A stretch of DNA of 64,000 bases, taken from assembly GCA_964632995.1 (NCBI GenBank), contig CAZWDL010000018.1:12741-76740 (forward strand), given 5' to 3'. Both the position numbers and the translations under genes were made by a program. Positions 53,127 to 62,446 of the stretch are shown here, one piece after another. Each line of letters begins with the position of its first letter. Positions within the stretch are counted from its first letter, which is position 1. The notes under the pieces are model-generated. The model was not told the DNA's origin. It ran no database searches and saw only the letters and a program-made list of their open reading frames with translations. The stretch comes from CAZWDL01 sp964632995 (GTDB taxonomy: Bacteria > Bacteroidota > Bacteroidia > Chitinophagales > Saprospiraceae).

Positions 53127-54296
53127 ATGCAGAACACAAGCACCCACCAAAAGCACGCCAATATTACCCGCCCCGCATACGGGCAGTTTCACCGCCGGGA
53201 ATGGGCGGTCATCGGAACGCCCTGCGGCAAGATCAAGCAATTGGCTTTCGACTTGATCGACCGCCTGGGTTCCGATTTTCGCTTCGGCTATGTAGACGCG
53301 GATCACCGCAGCGCGGATGCGGAAGAGAGCAAAGGCAAGGATGCCGGCAGCGCTATGGCCTACGGCGCCGGCATGGAGTACACCGATAAGATCACGCATC
53401 ATCGCTTCGAATTCAAAGGGGAGATGGAGAAATTTCAATACCGCTGGTGGTTCAACGAACAGGACGCCGTACTGATCAACGGCAATCACTTCCGGGCAGA
53501 GCGGCAGATCGTCGTCATCGATCCGAAAAAGGAGGATTCCCTGAAGCGAAAACTGGATCGACTGACGAATGTGGAGCTGATCCTGCTGACCGAAAACGTC
53601 AAGGAGGTGTACCCCTTCCTGCAGGATCACCTGGAAGACGTCAGCAACATTCCGGTCATGAAACTATCGGACCGGGCGCGTATTGCCGAGTGGCTGACGG
53701 AACAAATGGCTCATGCGCGGCCGCCACTCTACGGACTGGTGCTCGCCGGAGGCAAAAGCCGGCGTATGGGACGCGACAAGGGGGCGATCGACTTCCACGG
53801 CAAACCCCAGCGCGAACACGCTGCCGATCTGCTGACGCATTTCTGTGAACAGACTTTCCTTTCCTGCCGCCCCGAACAACTGAAAGACATTGATTCCGGA
53901 TATCCGGTCATCACCGATTCTTTCATAGAACTGGGGCCCTTCGGCGCTATCCTGTCGGCTTTCCGGGAATTTCCCGATGCGGCCTGGCTGGTCATCGCTA
54001 CCGATCTGCCGTTGCTCGACCAGACGACGCTGGCCCAGCTTACCGCCAAGCGTAATGTCTCCAAAACAGCTACCGCTTTCAACAGCCCGGTTAACAAATT
54101 CCCGGAACCGCTGATCGCCATCTGGGAGCCGCGCAGCTACCCGGTGCTGCTGCAATTCCTGGCTCAGGGCTATTCCTGCCCCCGCAAGGCGCTCATCAAT
54201 TCCGATGTGGAATTGCTGGATGCGGCTAACCCGGATGCGCTGATGAATGTAAATCACCCGGAGGAACTGCAGCGGGTCAGAAAACTGCTGTCATGA
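53127..54296 (+). CDS. MobA-type guanylyltransferase with MobB-like N-terminal domain
   Basis: A 389-residue two-domain protein. The C-terminal part (from about residue 203) is a MobA nucleotidyltransferase: LVLAGGKSRRMGRDKGAIDF, later DLPLLDQTTLAQL and NVNHPEEL. It attaches GMP to molybdopterin. The first 200 residues resemble MobB (FRFGYVDADHRSADAEESKGKDAGSAMAYGAG), but the expected P-loop reads GTPCGKIKQ and lacks the usual GKT/S. The N-terminal half may be a non-ATP-binding partner domain. It follows moaC in the same orientation. Confidence 0.83.
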   Translation: MQNTSTHQKHANITRPAYGQFHRREWAVIGTPCGKIKQLAFDLIDRLGSDFRFGYVDADHRSADAEESKGKDAGSAMAYGAGMEYTDKITHHRFEFKGEMEKFQYRWWFNEQDAVLINGNHFRAERQIVVIDPKKEDSLKRKLDRLTNVELILLTENVKEVYPFLQDHLEDVSNIPVMKLSDRARIAEWLTEQMAHARPPLYGLVLAGGKSRRMGRDKGAIDFHGKPQREHAADLLTHFCEQTFLSCRPEQLKDIDSGYPVITDSFIELGPFGAILSAFREFPDAAWLVIATDLPLLDQTTLAQLTAKRNVSKTATAFNSPVNKFPEPLIAIWEPRSYPVLLQFLAQGYSCPRKALINSDVELLDAANPDALMNVNHPEELQRVRKLLS

Positions 54297-54360
54297 TATT
54301 CTTCTCCGGCTGATTTTAAGGAACCCTGTGTCGAATTAACGTTAAAAGTAAGATATCATC

Positions 54361-55161
54361 ATGAAACCCAAATCCGTTTTTCTCGCCGACATCACCAACC
54401 GGGAACTGGAACAATTCCTACAACAGCATTACACGGTCTACATCCCGGTAGGAGCCACTGAGCAGCACGGTCCGCATTCACCCGTAGGCACCGACGTGCT
54501 GATTCCACAGGAGATCGCCCGCCGGGTGGCCGAACAGCAGGGCGACGCGCTGGTAGCGCCGGCGCTGCCCTACACGCTCTCCTATCCGCACCGGGGCTTC
54601 GCCTGCGAATTCAGCCTGAGCATCGAAACCTTTATGGCGACGATCAAGGAGCTGGCGCTCTCTTTTGCCCGTTCTGGCTTCAAGCGGGTGGTTTTTCTAA
54701 ACGGCCACTACGACAACACCTACGCCATCGCCTACGCCTGTGCACAGGCTGCCGAGCGGATGCCGGTAGGCGCCAAGGCTTTCCCCTTCAACTACTGGGA
54801 CGGCATGGCCGCCGAACAGTGGGCGCAGATGACCGAATCGGGCAAGGGACTGCACGCCGGCAAAGGGGAGGTGTCGATGATACTCGCCATACGTCCGGAC
54901 CTGATCGACCGGGAATTCCTCAATACCGAATTCCCCAACTTCCCGGAAACCCGGACCAACTCGCCCGCTCTGCACACTGCCTTCTTTTTCTCTTCCCCCG
55001 GCAGCGTCTACGAGATGACCCGCAGCGGTACCTGGGGCGATGCGACCAAAGCAAGCGCGGAAAACGGGGAGCAGCTGCTGGAGTGGGGGGTCGAGTCGGT
55101 CATCAATCTGATGGCGGACATAGAAAAGACCTTCCGGGAGTTGCCGGTGCGGAAACGTTGA
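54361..55161 (+). CDS. Creatininase family amidohydrolase
   Basis: A 266-residue enzyme with the metal-site motifs of the creatininase fold: VGATEQHGPHSPVGTDVLIP (about 32-51), HRGFACEFSLS (about 79), FLNGHYDNTYA (about 115) and the glutamate in GKGEVSMIL. Creatininase, MftE-type and formamide hydrolases share this fold; the true substrate is unclear. It lies 64 nt after the MobA gene and may be cotranscribed, but there is no known link to the molybdenum pathway. Confidence 0.88.
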   Translation: MKPKSVFLADITNRELEQFLQQHYTVYIPVGATEQHGPHSPVGTDVLIPQEIARRVAEQQGDALVAPALPYTLSYPHRGFACEFSLSIETFMATIKELALSFARSGFKRVVFLNGHYDNTYAIAYACAQAAERMPVGAKAFPFNYWDGMAAEQWAQMTESGKGLHAGKGEVSMILAIRPDLIDREFLNTEFPNFPETRTNSPALHTAFFFSSPGSVYEMTRSGTWGDATKASAENGEQLLEWGVESVINLMADIEKTFRELPVRKR

Positions 55162-55175
55162 AGTGTAGGTTGTAA

Positions 55176-57719
55176 TTAAAACGGTATATCCTCGTCATCA
55201 TTCATCTTCGAGGGGCGGGTGATCACATTGACGTTCGGATTGTCAAAGGCCCCGGCCAGATCGTCGAAGTCGGGCTCGTCCAGATCGCTGAAGCGGGCGA
55301 ACTTGTCGATGAAGCGCAGCTTGACCGTATCCAGCGCGCCGTTGCGGTGCTTGGCGATGATGATCTCGGCCACGCCTTTGAGGGATTGCCCTTCTTCGTC
55401 TTCGAGGATTTGGTAGTATTCGGGGCGGTATATGAATGACACGATATCCGCATCCTGCTCGATAGCGCCGCTTTCACGAAGATCCGACAGCTGCGGCCTT
55501 TTCGTTCCGCCCCGTACTTCCACGGCCCGGCTGAGCTGCGACAGGGCGATGACGGGTACTTCCAGTTCTTTGGCCAGGCCTTTCAACGCGCGGGAGATGG
55601 CGCTGATCTCCTGTTCGCGGTTGCCCTTCTGGTTTTCGGAGCCGCCGCTCATCAGCTGCAGGTAGTCGATGATGATAATCTGGATGTCGTGCTGCATTTT
55701 CAGGCGCCGGGCTTTGGCGCGCACCTCGAAGATATTGATGCCGGGGGTGTCGTCGATAAAGATGGGCGCGTCGCTCATGCGCTCGATGGCGGAGTGCAGC
55801 TGTTCCCACTCGTACTCTTCCAGCTGGCCGTTCCGCATCTTGCTACCCGAAATTTCGGCTTCCATAGATACCATGCGCTGAACGAGTTGCAGGCTCGACA
55901 TTTCCAGCGAGAAAATGGCGACCCCCTTGCCGAAGTCACAGGCGGCGTTTTTGGCCAGAGAGAGGGTGAAAGCCGTGTTGTGGGTGACGGTCATATCTTC
56001 CAGCAGAAAGCGACGATTGCCGTCGATTTCGAAACCGTAATATTCATCCACCTTTTCCGGCTCGATCTGGATACCGGTAACCTGCCAGTCGAGGAGGCTA
56101 CGCCAAGGATTGGCTTTTTTTCTTTCAATCCGGACCGGTATGCGGTCGATATCGCCGTAAATACGCAGGCGATAGACTTCCGTTTCGTAGCCTATAGATT
56201 TGATTCTGGCGGTTTTGGTTTTCAGGGTGGTTCGAAAACTCAGGGTGTCGCAGAGGAATTTGATATCCCGGATCAGCCGTTCATCTTTCAGGGTAATGCT
56301 GTATCCATTGGATTGGGTGAGATAATGACCGTCACTGTCAATCAGTCCGGCCAGTAATTCCAGGCGTTTCTCGGTGCTGTTGATCAGGTAGTTTTGTGGA
56401 ATATGTTTGTTTCCAAGTACGCCGATATCTCTCAATTCTACCTGCAGGGAGTATCCTTTGTTTCCGGTATAACCGCCACTGATAGTATATTGCGGACACT
56501 TTTCGGGCTTTTCCTGGTAGCATTTTAGTTGTAAGCCGAGTTCTTCAGCGTATTCCCCCAAATAGTCAATTACTTCTTCGTCGCGGGTTGTAATCTGACT
56601 CTTGGCTTTGGTGCCGTCACCCAGCCATAGTCCAAGAAAATAGGGCGCCAGAGGCACCTCCTTATCCGGAAAATCAACGGCCACTTTATACCCCTTGTAA
56701 TTGGAGCGAAACTTTTCAGATTGCTGTAAGAGCTTCCTAACGGAGATATCCAGAATATCATTCCGATCACCTTTGCCTTCCTGCCGGCTCTTTTTCAGGG
56801 AGAGGATATGACTTTCATTGACCCGGTAGTCGATGCCTTTATTCTGGCGAATCCAGTACATCATTTCCCGGCCGCGGGCCAGGGAAAGCACGCGGCGGGG
56901 AGTAGAGTCGTCCCCCATCAACATGTCGCCGACACGGACATCTTCTACTTTCTTCAAGCTGCCGTCGTACATGAGCACCTTTGTACCTTTACCCAGGCAT
57001 TTTCCCATTCCCGGCCTGGCAGCTACGATGATCAGATCCGAAGACTGCCAGCCGGAGGTCAGCCGGTCGAGGTCGGTGAAGCCGGTGGGGACGCCGGTGA
57101 GGCCGTCCTCGCGGTTCTTGAGCTCTTCGAGCTGTTTCTGGAGTTTGCTGGCCAGCGAGCCCATACTCTCGTAGCTGCGGCTCATGTTTTGCTGAGCGAT
57201 GGAGAAGAGACCCTGCTCGGCCTCGTCGAGCAGGTCGAACACGTCGGTGGTGTCCTCGTAGGCATCGCGGATGATGCTGGTGGATACGCGGATCAGCTCG
57301 CGCTGTATGTGTTTCTGCGCGATGAGGCGGGCGTGAAACTCAATGTTGGCCGAGGAGGCCACCCGGTCGGTCAGTTCCACCAGGTAATGCGGGCCGCCGG
57401 CGGATTGCAGCTCGCCTTTCTTTTTAAGTTCTTCGGTGACGGTGAGCAGGTCGACGGGCTGCGAGCGCTCAAACAGGCGCAGCATGGCCCGGTAGATCAG
57501 CTGGTGAGCGTCGAGGTAAAAGCTCTCCGGCTGCAGGATATCGAGCACGATCGTCAGCGCTTCTTTGTCGAGCATCAGGGCGCCGAGTACGGCTTCCTCC
57601 AGCGGAATGGCCTGCGGCTGCACCTTGCCGAAAACGTAGTTCGACAGGTCCTCGTTGCGCTTGGTTTTCCGGCTGCGGATGCTCTTCGTCTTGTCCCCCG
57701 GTTTTTTTGGATCCGACAT
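55176..57719 (-). CDS. dnaB: Replicative DNA helicase DnaB with intein
   Basis: An 847-residue precursor. Residues 1-240 and 582-847 form a normal DnaB of 506 residues after splicing. The N-terminal domain has QAIPLEEAVLGALMLD; the RecA-type domain has Walker A ARPGMGK-T split by the intein between Lys240 and Thr582, then IFSLEMSSLQLVQRM, QIIIIDYLQLMSG (Walker B) and VIALSQLSRAVEVR. The helicase is a hexamer that unwinds DNA at forks. The gene is divergent from an AT-rich gap with DnaA boxes that could drive its regulation. Confidence 0.95.
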   Translation of the reverse strand: MSDPKKPGDKTKSIRSRKTKRNEDLSNYVFGKVQPQAIPLEEAVLGALMLDKEALTIVLDILQPESFYLDAHQLIYRAMLRLFERSQPVDLLTVTEELKKKGELQSAGGPHYLVELTDRVASSANIEFHARLIAQKHIQRELIRVSTSIIRDAYEDTTDVFDLLDEAEQGLFSIAQQNMSRSYESMGSLASKLQKQLEELKNREDGLTGVPTGFTDLDRLTSGWQSSDLIIVAARPGMGKCLGKGTKVLMYDGSLKKVEDVRVGDMLMGDDSTPRRVLSLARGREMMYWIRQNKGIDYRVNESHILSLKKSRQEGKGDRNDILDISVRKLLQQSEKFRSNYKGYKVAVDFPDKEVPLAPYFLGLWLGDGTKAKSQITTRDEEVIDYLGEYAEELGLQLKCYQEKPEKCPQYTISGGYTGNKGYSLQVELRDIGVLGNKHIPQNYLINSTEKRLELLAGLIDSDGHYLTQSNGYSITLKDERLIRDIKFLCDTLSFRTTLKTKTARIKSIGYETEVYRLRIYGDIDRIPVRIERKKANPWRSLLDWQVTGIQIEPEKVDEYYGFEIDGNRRFLLEDMTVTHNTAFTLSLAKNAACDFGKGVAIFSLEMSSLQLVQRMVSMEAEISGSKMRNGQLEEYEWEQLHSAIERMSDAPIFIDDTPGINIFEVRAKARRLKMQHDIQIIIIDYLQLMSGGSENQKGNREQEISAISRALKGLAKELEVPVIALSQLSRAVEVRGGTKRPQLSDLRESGAIEQDADIVSFIYRPEYYQILEDEEGQSLKGVAEIIIAKHRNGALDTVKLRFIDKFARFSDLDEPDFDDLAGAFDNPNVNVITRPSKMNDDEDIPF
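55977..56999 (-). mobile_element. DnaB intein with LAGLIDADG homing endonuclease
   Basis: A 341-residue protein-splicing element, residues 241-581 of the precursor. It begins with Cys (CLGKGTKVLMYDG, block A) and ends HN before Thr, with block F YYGFEIDGNRRFLLEDMTVTHN. Block B is near RVNESHILSL. The two LAGLIDADG-type motifs are FLGLWLGDG (about intein residue 121-129) and LLAGLIDSDG (about 215-224). Both catalytic aspartates are kept, so homing may still work. The site in the Walker A loop is a common one for DnaB inteins. Confidence 0.93.
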
Positions 57720-58407
57720 TCGTATATGATAAGTTTATATACAGCTGTATCTTAATTTGATAAAGCACTTTACAAAGCTAAGCGTTCTGTTTTAGAAAAA
57801 CCAGGAGGAACAATTTGTTGAGTTTTCCACAATTGTGGATAAAACCCTGTTGAAATGTGGATAACTTGTGGAAATGTTAACTAGAGGTTAAGAAAAATGA
57901 CACGCTGTCATATTCGCAAATAAGGAACAGCGAATCAATTCCGGGATTTTCCTGCTGCCGTCCTCCCGGGTTTTCAGTTCAATAAAGGTACAAAAATTTA
58001 AGTTCCGCACATCACCTGAATAGTTAAATGACAATATTGCAGAATTAAAAAAAAGGATTTTATCGGGGAAGAGCTGTGGATAAAGGATTGCATTTTTTTT
58101 ATTATAATTCGTTGGAGGAATGTTTTGTTTCAACTTCCCCGCTCATTTGTTTGGTGATGAATTCCGGATGGGATTTACCCGGATTCAAAGGTGCAAAAGT
58201 GATTGTACATTAGACTGGAAAAGGAGAATGCCTGGTTTTGCACCAGGCATTCAAATCAAGTAGCGCTTCCGGGTAATTAGAAAATGTGTAACCCAGTTAA
58301 TTTCCGTGTTTGGGTTAAATGACACGATTTAGAGCCTCTTTTGCTCTGGAGTCAGGGAATTCTGGAATTGGACAAAGAAGCGCATTACAAAAACAAATAT
58401 ATTAATT
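57720..58407. other. Candidate replication origin / DnaA-box cluster
   Basis: A 690-nt gene-free gap. TGTGGATAA, the complement of the DnaA box TTATCCACA, occurs at 57834-57842, 57856-57864 and 58075-58083. Near matches are TTTTCCACAA (57823-57832) and TTGTGGAAA (57866-57874). AT-rich stretches lie at 58040-58060 and 58085-58110. A hairpin (GAATGCCTGGT with ACCAGGCATTC) stands at 58226-58252. It could be oriC or a DnaA-controlled promoter of dnaB; no dnaA gene is in the window. Confidence 0.5.
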
Positions 58408-59361
58408 TTATTTATTATAAGTGATGATTTTGAGGGAGTTTGGCAGCAAACTTATCCGGGCGGGCGCCCGGCCCAGGTATTCCCCGTCGGCCTCGACGAG
58501 GAGCGGCTGCGCACTGAGCGGTTCTGCCGATAAGTGGGTTACTTTTCGCAGATCGATTTTTGGGTGCCGGCCGATACTGCCGTCAAAAAAGCGCCAGATG
58601 TTGGCGAGAATATCCAGCTTGGAAGTGTGCCGGGCCAGGGTGACGGCCAGCTGCCCATCGGCCGGTCGGGCGTGAGGCAGCAGTTGCAGGCCTCCCCCCA
58701 CGAAACGGCCGATGCCTGCTTCGAGGGTGATGAACCGCCCTTCCCATTCCTGCTGGTCGAAGCAGATCCGGCCGGGGGTCGACCGGTAGGTCATCAGATG
58801 CCGCAGGATTGCCAGCAGATAAGCTTGCCGGATCCACCGGGGAAGCGGCTGCTCCTGCAGGTGTTTGACTACGGAAGCGTCGAAGCCGATGCCTACTACA
58901 TTGAGGAAATAACGGGAGCGGGGAATGCCGCCCGTATCGAAGTATTCCAGCCGGCCGGCATCCTGAATCAGGCAGTTGCCGTCGGCGAGCATTTGCAGCC
59001 ACCGGTCTCGCCGGCGCGGAATACCGTAACTGCGTATCCAGTCATTACCTGTTCCGATGGGCAAAAGGGCCAGGGTGACGGAGCGGGACTCCACGGTTTG
59101 CTGTTCGAGTATAGCGTTGGCTACCTCATTGGCCGTGCCGTCGCCGCCGATCGCCAGCAGGTGCCGGTGCCCCGCTTTGATGGCCGAACGGGCCAGGCTG
59201 ATAGCATGACCGCGGGCTTGCGTACAGGCGATTTCGGCATTAGGCAGATGGGTTTGCAGCCAGGATTGTAGAGCTGGCCACTGTTGTCCGACGCGCCCGC
59301 CGCCGGCTACCGGGTTGGCGATGACGAACCATCTCCGGGTTAAGGTTGTTCGGTCTTGCAT
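58408..59361 (-). CDS. Diacylglycerol/sphingolipid kinase family protein
   Basis: A 317-residue lipid kinase of the DagK/YegS type. RRWFVIANPVAGGGRVGQQW (about 10-29), GGDGTANEVANAIL (about 72-85) and LPIGTGNDW (about 100-108) are the nucleotide and substrate-site motifs. The C-terminal half follows the all-beta YegS domain with FLNVVGIGFDASVVKHLQ. It phosphorylates a membrane lipid, probably diacylglycerol. It faces the DnaA-box gap at its tail and is divergent from the ABC transporter genes. Confidence 0.88.
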   Translation of the reverse strand: MQDRTTLTRRWFVIANPVAGGGRVGQQWPALQSWLQTHLPNAEIACTQARGHAISLARSAIKAGHRHLLAIGGDGTANEVANAILEQQTVESRSVTLALLPIGTGNDWIRSYGIPRRRDRWLQMLADGNCLIQDAGRLEYFDTGGIPRSRYFLNVVGIGFDASVVKHLQEQPLPRWIRQAYLLAILRHLMTYRSTPGRICFDQQEWEGRFITLEAGIGRFVGGGLQLLPHARPADGQLAVTLARHTSKLDILANIWRFFDGSIGRHPKIDLRKVTHLSAEPLSAQPLLVEADGEYLGRAPARISLLPNSLKIITYNK

Positions 59362-59457
59362 AGTGTTGCGGCTATAGACTGATCGATGAGCGCGGATTCT
59401 TAATAGAAAAATTTTTCCCGCCTTCGCTCATCATTTACCTTTGCAATGCTTAACCCC

Positions 59458-59474
59458 ATGAATAATCCGGGTTA
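59458..59474. repeat. Copy of CCGGATTATTCATG half-repeat
   Basis: CATGAATAATCCGGGTT in the gap before the ABC genes matches one arm of the inverted repeat at 47892-47945. Confidence 0.5.
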
Positions 59475-59539
59475 AATCACTGGCAATTTAAAGCTATGTT
59501 AGTGAAAATAATCGGGTAATCCCGCAAGCCTAAATACTG

Positions 59540-60472
59540 ATGAGCATACTTCAACTGGAAAATGTAGTTAAAACTTACGGTAAGAACGTCGCTGTCAACA
59601 AGGTGAGCTTTGAAGTGCCGAAAGGCATCATCTTCGGCTTACTAGGTCCCAATGGCGCTGGGAAAACATCCCTCATCCGGATCATCACGACCATTACGCG
59701 CGCCGATTCGGGCCGGGTCTTCCTCGATGGCGAACTGCTCAGCAGCCGCCATCCGGAACAGATCGGCTACCTGCCCGAAGAACGCGGCCTGTACCGCCAA
59801 ATGCGGGTGGGTGAACACCTGCTCTACCTCGCCCGCCTGAAAGGCATGAGCAAAACCGAGGCAAAAGACGCCATTCAACACTGGTTTGGAAAATTCCGGA
59901 TTGAAGACTGGTACGAGAAAAAGGTGGAGGAACTGTCGAAAGGGATGCAGCAAAAGATCCAATTCATCGCTACCGTCATGCACCAGCCCAAACTGCTCAT
60001 CCTCGATGAGCCTTTCTCCGGACTGGACCCCATCAATACCAACCTGATCAAGGACGAAATCAACGAGCTGCACGAAAAAGGCGCCAGCATCATCTTTTCC
60101 ACCCACCGCATGGAACAGGTGGAGGAAGTATGCGAATACATCGTGCTCATCAGTAAAGGCGAAAACGTGCTGGAAGGCCGGGTGGAAGATATTAAGGAAC
60201 AGTTTAAACGCAACCGCTTTGAGGTGGTATACCGGGGGGAACTGCCCACCGCTTTCGACAGCGAGTTCCAGGTCGTCGAACACAATCACCAGCGCGTTAC
60301 TGTCCAGCTGGGAAGCGAGGGTGAAGAGACCCGCCTGTTACGCTTTTTGCTCCAGCACGATATCTATATCCGCTCCTTCAATGAAATGCTGCCTTCTCTG
60401 AATGAAATCTTCATCCGGCAGGTGGGCGAGGATGAAGGACGGCGCTTGTTGATGGGAGAGGAAACAGTTTAA
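59540..60472 (+). CDS. ABC transporter ATP-binding protein, NatA-like
   Basis: A 310-residue ATPase. Walker A is GPNGAGKTS (about 35-43), the signature LSKGMQQKIQ (about 134-143), Walker B LLILDEPFSGLDP and the switch FSTHRMEQ. A C-terminal extension of about 80 residues follows, as in the NatA/CcmA-type exporters. The adjacent permease (108 nt on) makes the pair typical of sodium or drug efflux. The substrate is not known. Confidence 0.93.
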   Translation: MSILQLENVVKTYGKNVAVNKVSFEVPKGIIFGLLGPNGAGKTSLIRIITTITRADSGRVFLDGELLSSRHPEQIGYLPEERGLYRQMRVGEHLLYLARLKGMSKTEAKDAIQHWFGKFRIEDWYEKKVEELSKGMQQKIQFIATVMHQPKLLILDEPFSGLDPINTNLIKDEINELHEKGASIIFSTHRMEQVEEVCEYIVLISKGENVLEGRVEDIKEQFKRNRFEVVYRGELPTAFDSEFQVVEHNHQRVTVQLGSEGEETRLLRFLLQHDIYIRSFNEMLPSLNEIFIRQVGEDEGRRLLMGEETV

Positions 60473-60580
60473 TCGTGGATAGCCGATGGGTAGTTGAAAA
60501 AGACCGGCTTCACAATAGATTGGCGAACGGTCTGGAACTAAACCGAACGAACTCAAACCATCTCGAACAACTTTGACCGC

Positions 60581-61906
60581 ATGGACAAACTCTGGCTCAT
60601 TATAAAGCGGGAATATAGGACGCGCGTCCGTCGCCGCTCCTTCATCCTGGCAACCTTCCTGACGCCACTGGCTTTCGCCGTGTTTTTCGTCGTCGTGGGC
60701 TTCATCCTTTCGTATGAAAGCGACGATGTGCGCCGGATCGCGATCATTGACAAGGGCAATGTGCTGGAAGGAAGCATCAAGGATGCGGAGAACCTTTACT
60801 TCCAGTTTGTCGATACCGAACTGGAGGTGCTGCGCCGTGATTTCGATAAATTTGACTACGACGGCATCCTACTCATTCCGCCCATCAAGGAGGTGATGCG
60901 TTCGAGCCACACCGTATATTACTACTCCGACGATCAGCCCACGCTGGACGTAGAGTCGCTGATTAACAGCCGCGTCTCGGATGCCATTCGTGACTATAAG
61001 ATAGAACAAATGAATATCGAGCGGCAGCAGCTCGAGGCGTTGAACACCCGCGTCGACCTGGAACCCGAGCCGATAGAGGAGTCAGGCGAGGACGCCAGCA
61101 AGCTCACCGGCGCCATCGCTGCGGCCATCGGCGGCATCATGGGCTTCATCATGTACATTACGGTCTTTATCTACGGTATGATGGTGATGCGATCGGTGAT
61201 GGAAGAAAAGACAAGCCGCATCGTAGAAGTCATGATCTCTTCAGTGCGTCCCTTCCAGCTCATGCTGGGTAAGATCATCGGCGTGGGCGCCGTGGGACTC
61301 ACGCAGGTCGCCATATGGGCGGTGATTATCCCGGTGTTGCTCATCGTGGTCAATCTTTTCTTCGGCTTCGACGCTGCCCAGATGAACGGAGCCAACAATC
61401 CGGCCGCCGCCCAGATGGAATTCAACCCCGACGATGCCGAAGCTATGGCCGCCCTGGCCATCCAGGAATTTCAAAGCCAGAACTGGCTGCTTATCCTGCC
61501 GCTCTTTGTCCTCTATTTCCTCGGCGGCTACTTCCTCTACGCCTCTCTCTTCGCCGCTGTCGGCTCCGCCATGGGCGACGATCTGGGCGAAGGACAGTCG
61601 CTGACCATCCCCATCACCATTCCCGTCCTGCTGGCCTTTTACATCATGTTTGTCGCCGTTCAGGCGCCCAACTCGAGCCTGGCGGTGTGGTCCTCTCTCT
61701 TTCCTTTGTTTTCGCCTATCGTCATGCCTGCCCGGCTGGCCTTCGGGCCGCCGGCCTGGGAGATTGTCGCCTCTGTAGCCCTCCTCATCGTCACCGCTGT
61801 CTTCTTCATCTGGCTGTCGGGGCGCATCTACCGCGTCGGCATCCTGATGTACGGGAAGAAGGTGACACTGAGGGAATTAGGGAAGTGGTTGTTTTATAAA
61901 GACTAA
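60581..61906 (+). CDS. ABC-2 permease, NatB-like
   Basis: A 441-residue membrane protein. An N-terminal helix (about 20-43) is followed by a large extracytoplasmic domain (about 45-180), then five helices (about 190-430), an arrangement of ABC-2 type permeases (NatB/YhaP). MEEKTSRIVEVMISSVRPFQLMLGKIIGVGAVGLTQ is the characteristic cytosolic loop. It should pair with the ATPase just upstream. The stop codon TAA overlaps the left end of a repeat element (61903). Confidence 0.92.
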   Translation: MDKLWLIIKREYRTRVRRRSFILATFLTPLAFAVFFVVVGFILSYESDDVRRIAIIDKGNVLEGSIKDAENLYFQFVDTELEVLRRDFDKFDYDGILLIPPIKEVMRSSHTVYYYSDDQPTLDVESLINSRVSDAIRDYKIEQMNIERQQLEALNTRVDLEPEPIEESGEDASKLTGAIAAAIGGIMGFIMYITVFIYGMMVMRSVMEEKTSRIVEVMISSVRPFQLMLGKIIGVGAVGLTQVAIWAVIIPVLLIVVNLFFGFDAAQMNGANNPAAAQMEFNPDDAEAMAALAIQEFQSQNWLLILPLFVLYFLGGYFLYASLFAAVGSAMGDDLGEGQSLTIPITIPVLLAFYIMFVAVQAPNSSLAVWSSLFPLFSPIVMPARLAFGPPAWEIVASVALLIVTAVFFIWLSGRIYRVGILMYGKKVTLRELGKWLFYKD

Positions 61907-62018
61907 GTGCAAGAGATTTAATTTTGTCGGATCAAAAAGACGGCAGAAACCAGATATCAGACGCCAGACCTTCCAATAGTGGGTATCTGATCGTTAAAAC
62001 TAAGTTCCTTGCACTTAG
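61903..62018. repeat. MITE-like repeat, copy 2, intact termini
   Basis: Inverted ends CTAAGTGCAAG and CTTGCACTTAG bound 116 nt that are closely related to 50801-50912. The left end overlaps the permease stop codon, so the insertion may have supplied the stop. No reading frame inside. Confidence 0.75.
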
Positions 62019-62030
62019 AGTCCCACTCCG

Positions 62031-62335
62031 GCCCTCCCCAAGGGGGAGCAGGGCAAACGCATCATGGAAAAAATTAATTCGGTTTCCCCAAATAACAATC
62101 TGGATTAACGGATTTTGAGTACTTCTACCCCGCCCTCGTTCCTCGGGTCGGGTAAACGTTCGAAATTCCTCTGTTTCCCGCTTTTTTTTTGAAAAAGCGG
62201 GAAACAGGAGAACAGAAAAACCGTAGAAGTAACCGGACATCGCTGGACCTGTCGACTACATATGGCGTATTTTCAGCCTATGTAACACTTAATGAATTAT
62301 CATGATGCGTTAGCCCTGCCAAAGGGGGAGGGAGC
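62031..62335. repeat. 305-bp element with inverted ends
   Basis: GCAGGGCAAACGCATCATG (62048-62066) is inverted at 62301-62319 as CATGATGCGTTAGCCCTGC, and the ends extend with G/C-rich words. Inside, CTGTTTCCCGCTTTTT (62171-62186) is complementary to 62191-62206, a perfect hairpin. No transposase frame; looks like a MITE. Confidence 0.65.
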
Positions 62336-62446
62336 ACCAGGCTGGCGGCCGTGCTTACTCATTTTCTGAACCTGGATGGTCCGGATTAGGGGATGGCCGG
62401 GATGCGAGCGAGGCAGGAGCGCGAAGTTCTTAGTTCGGGATACGGC

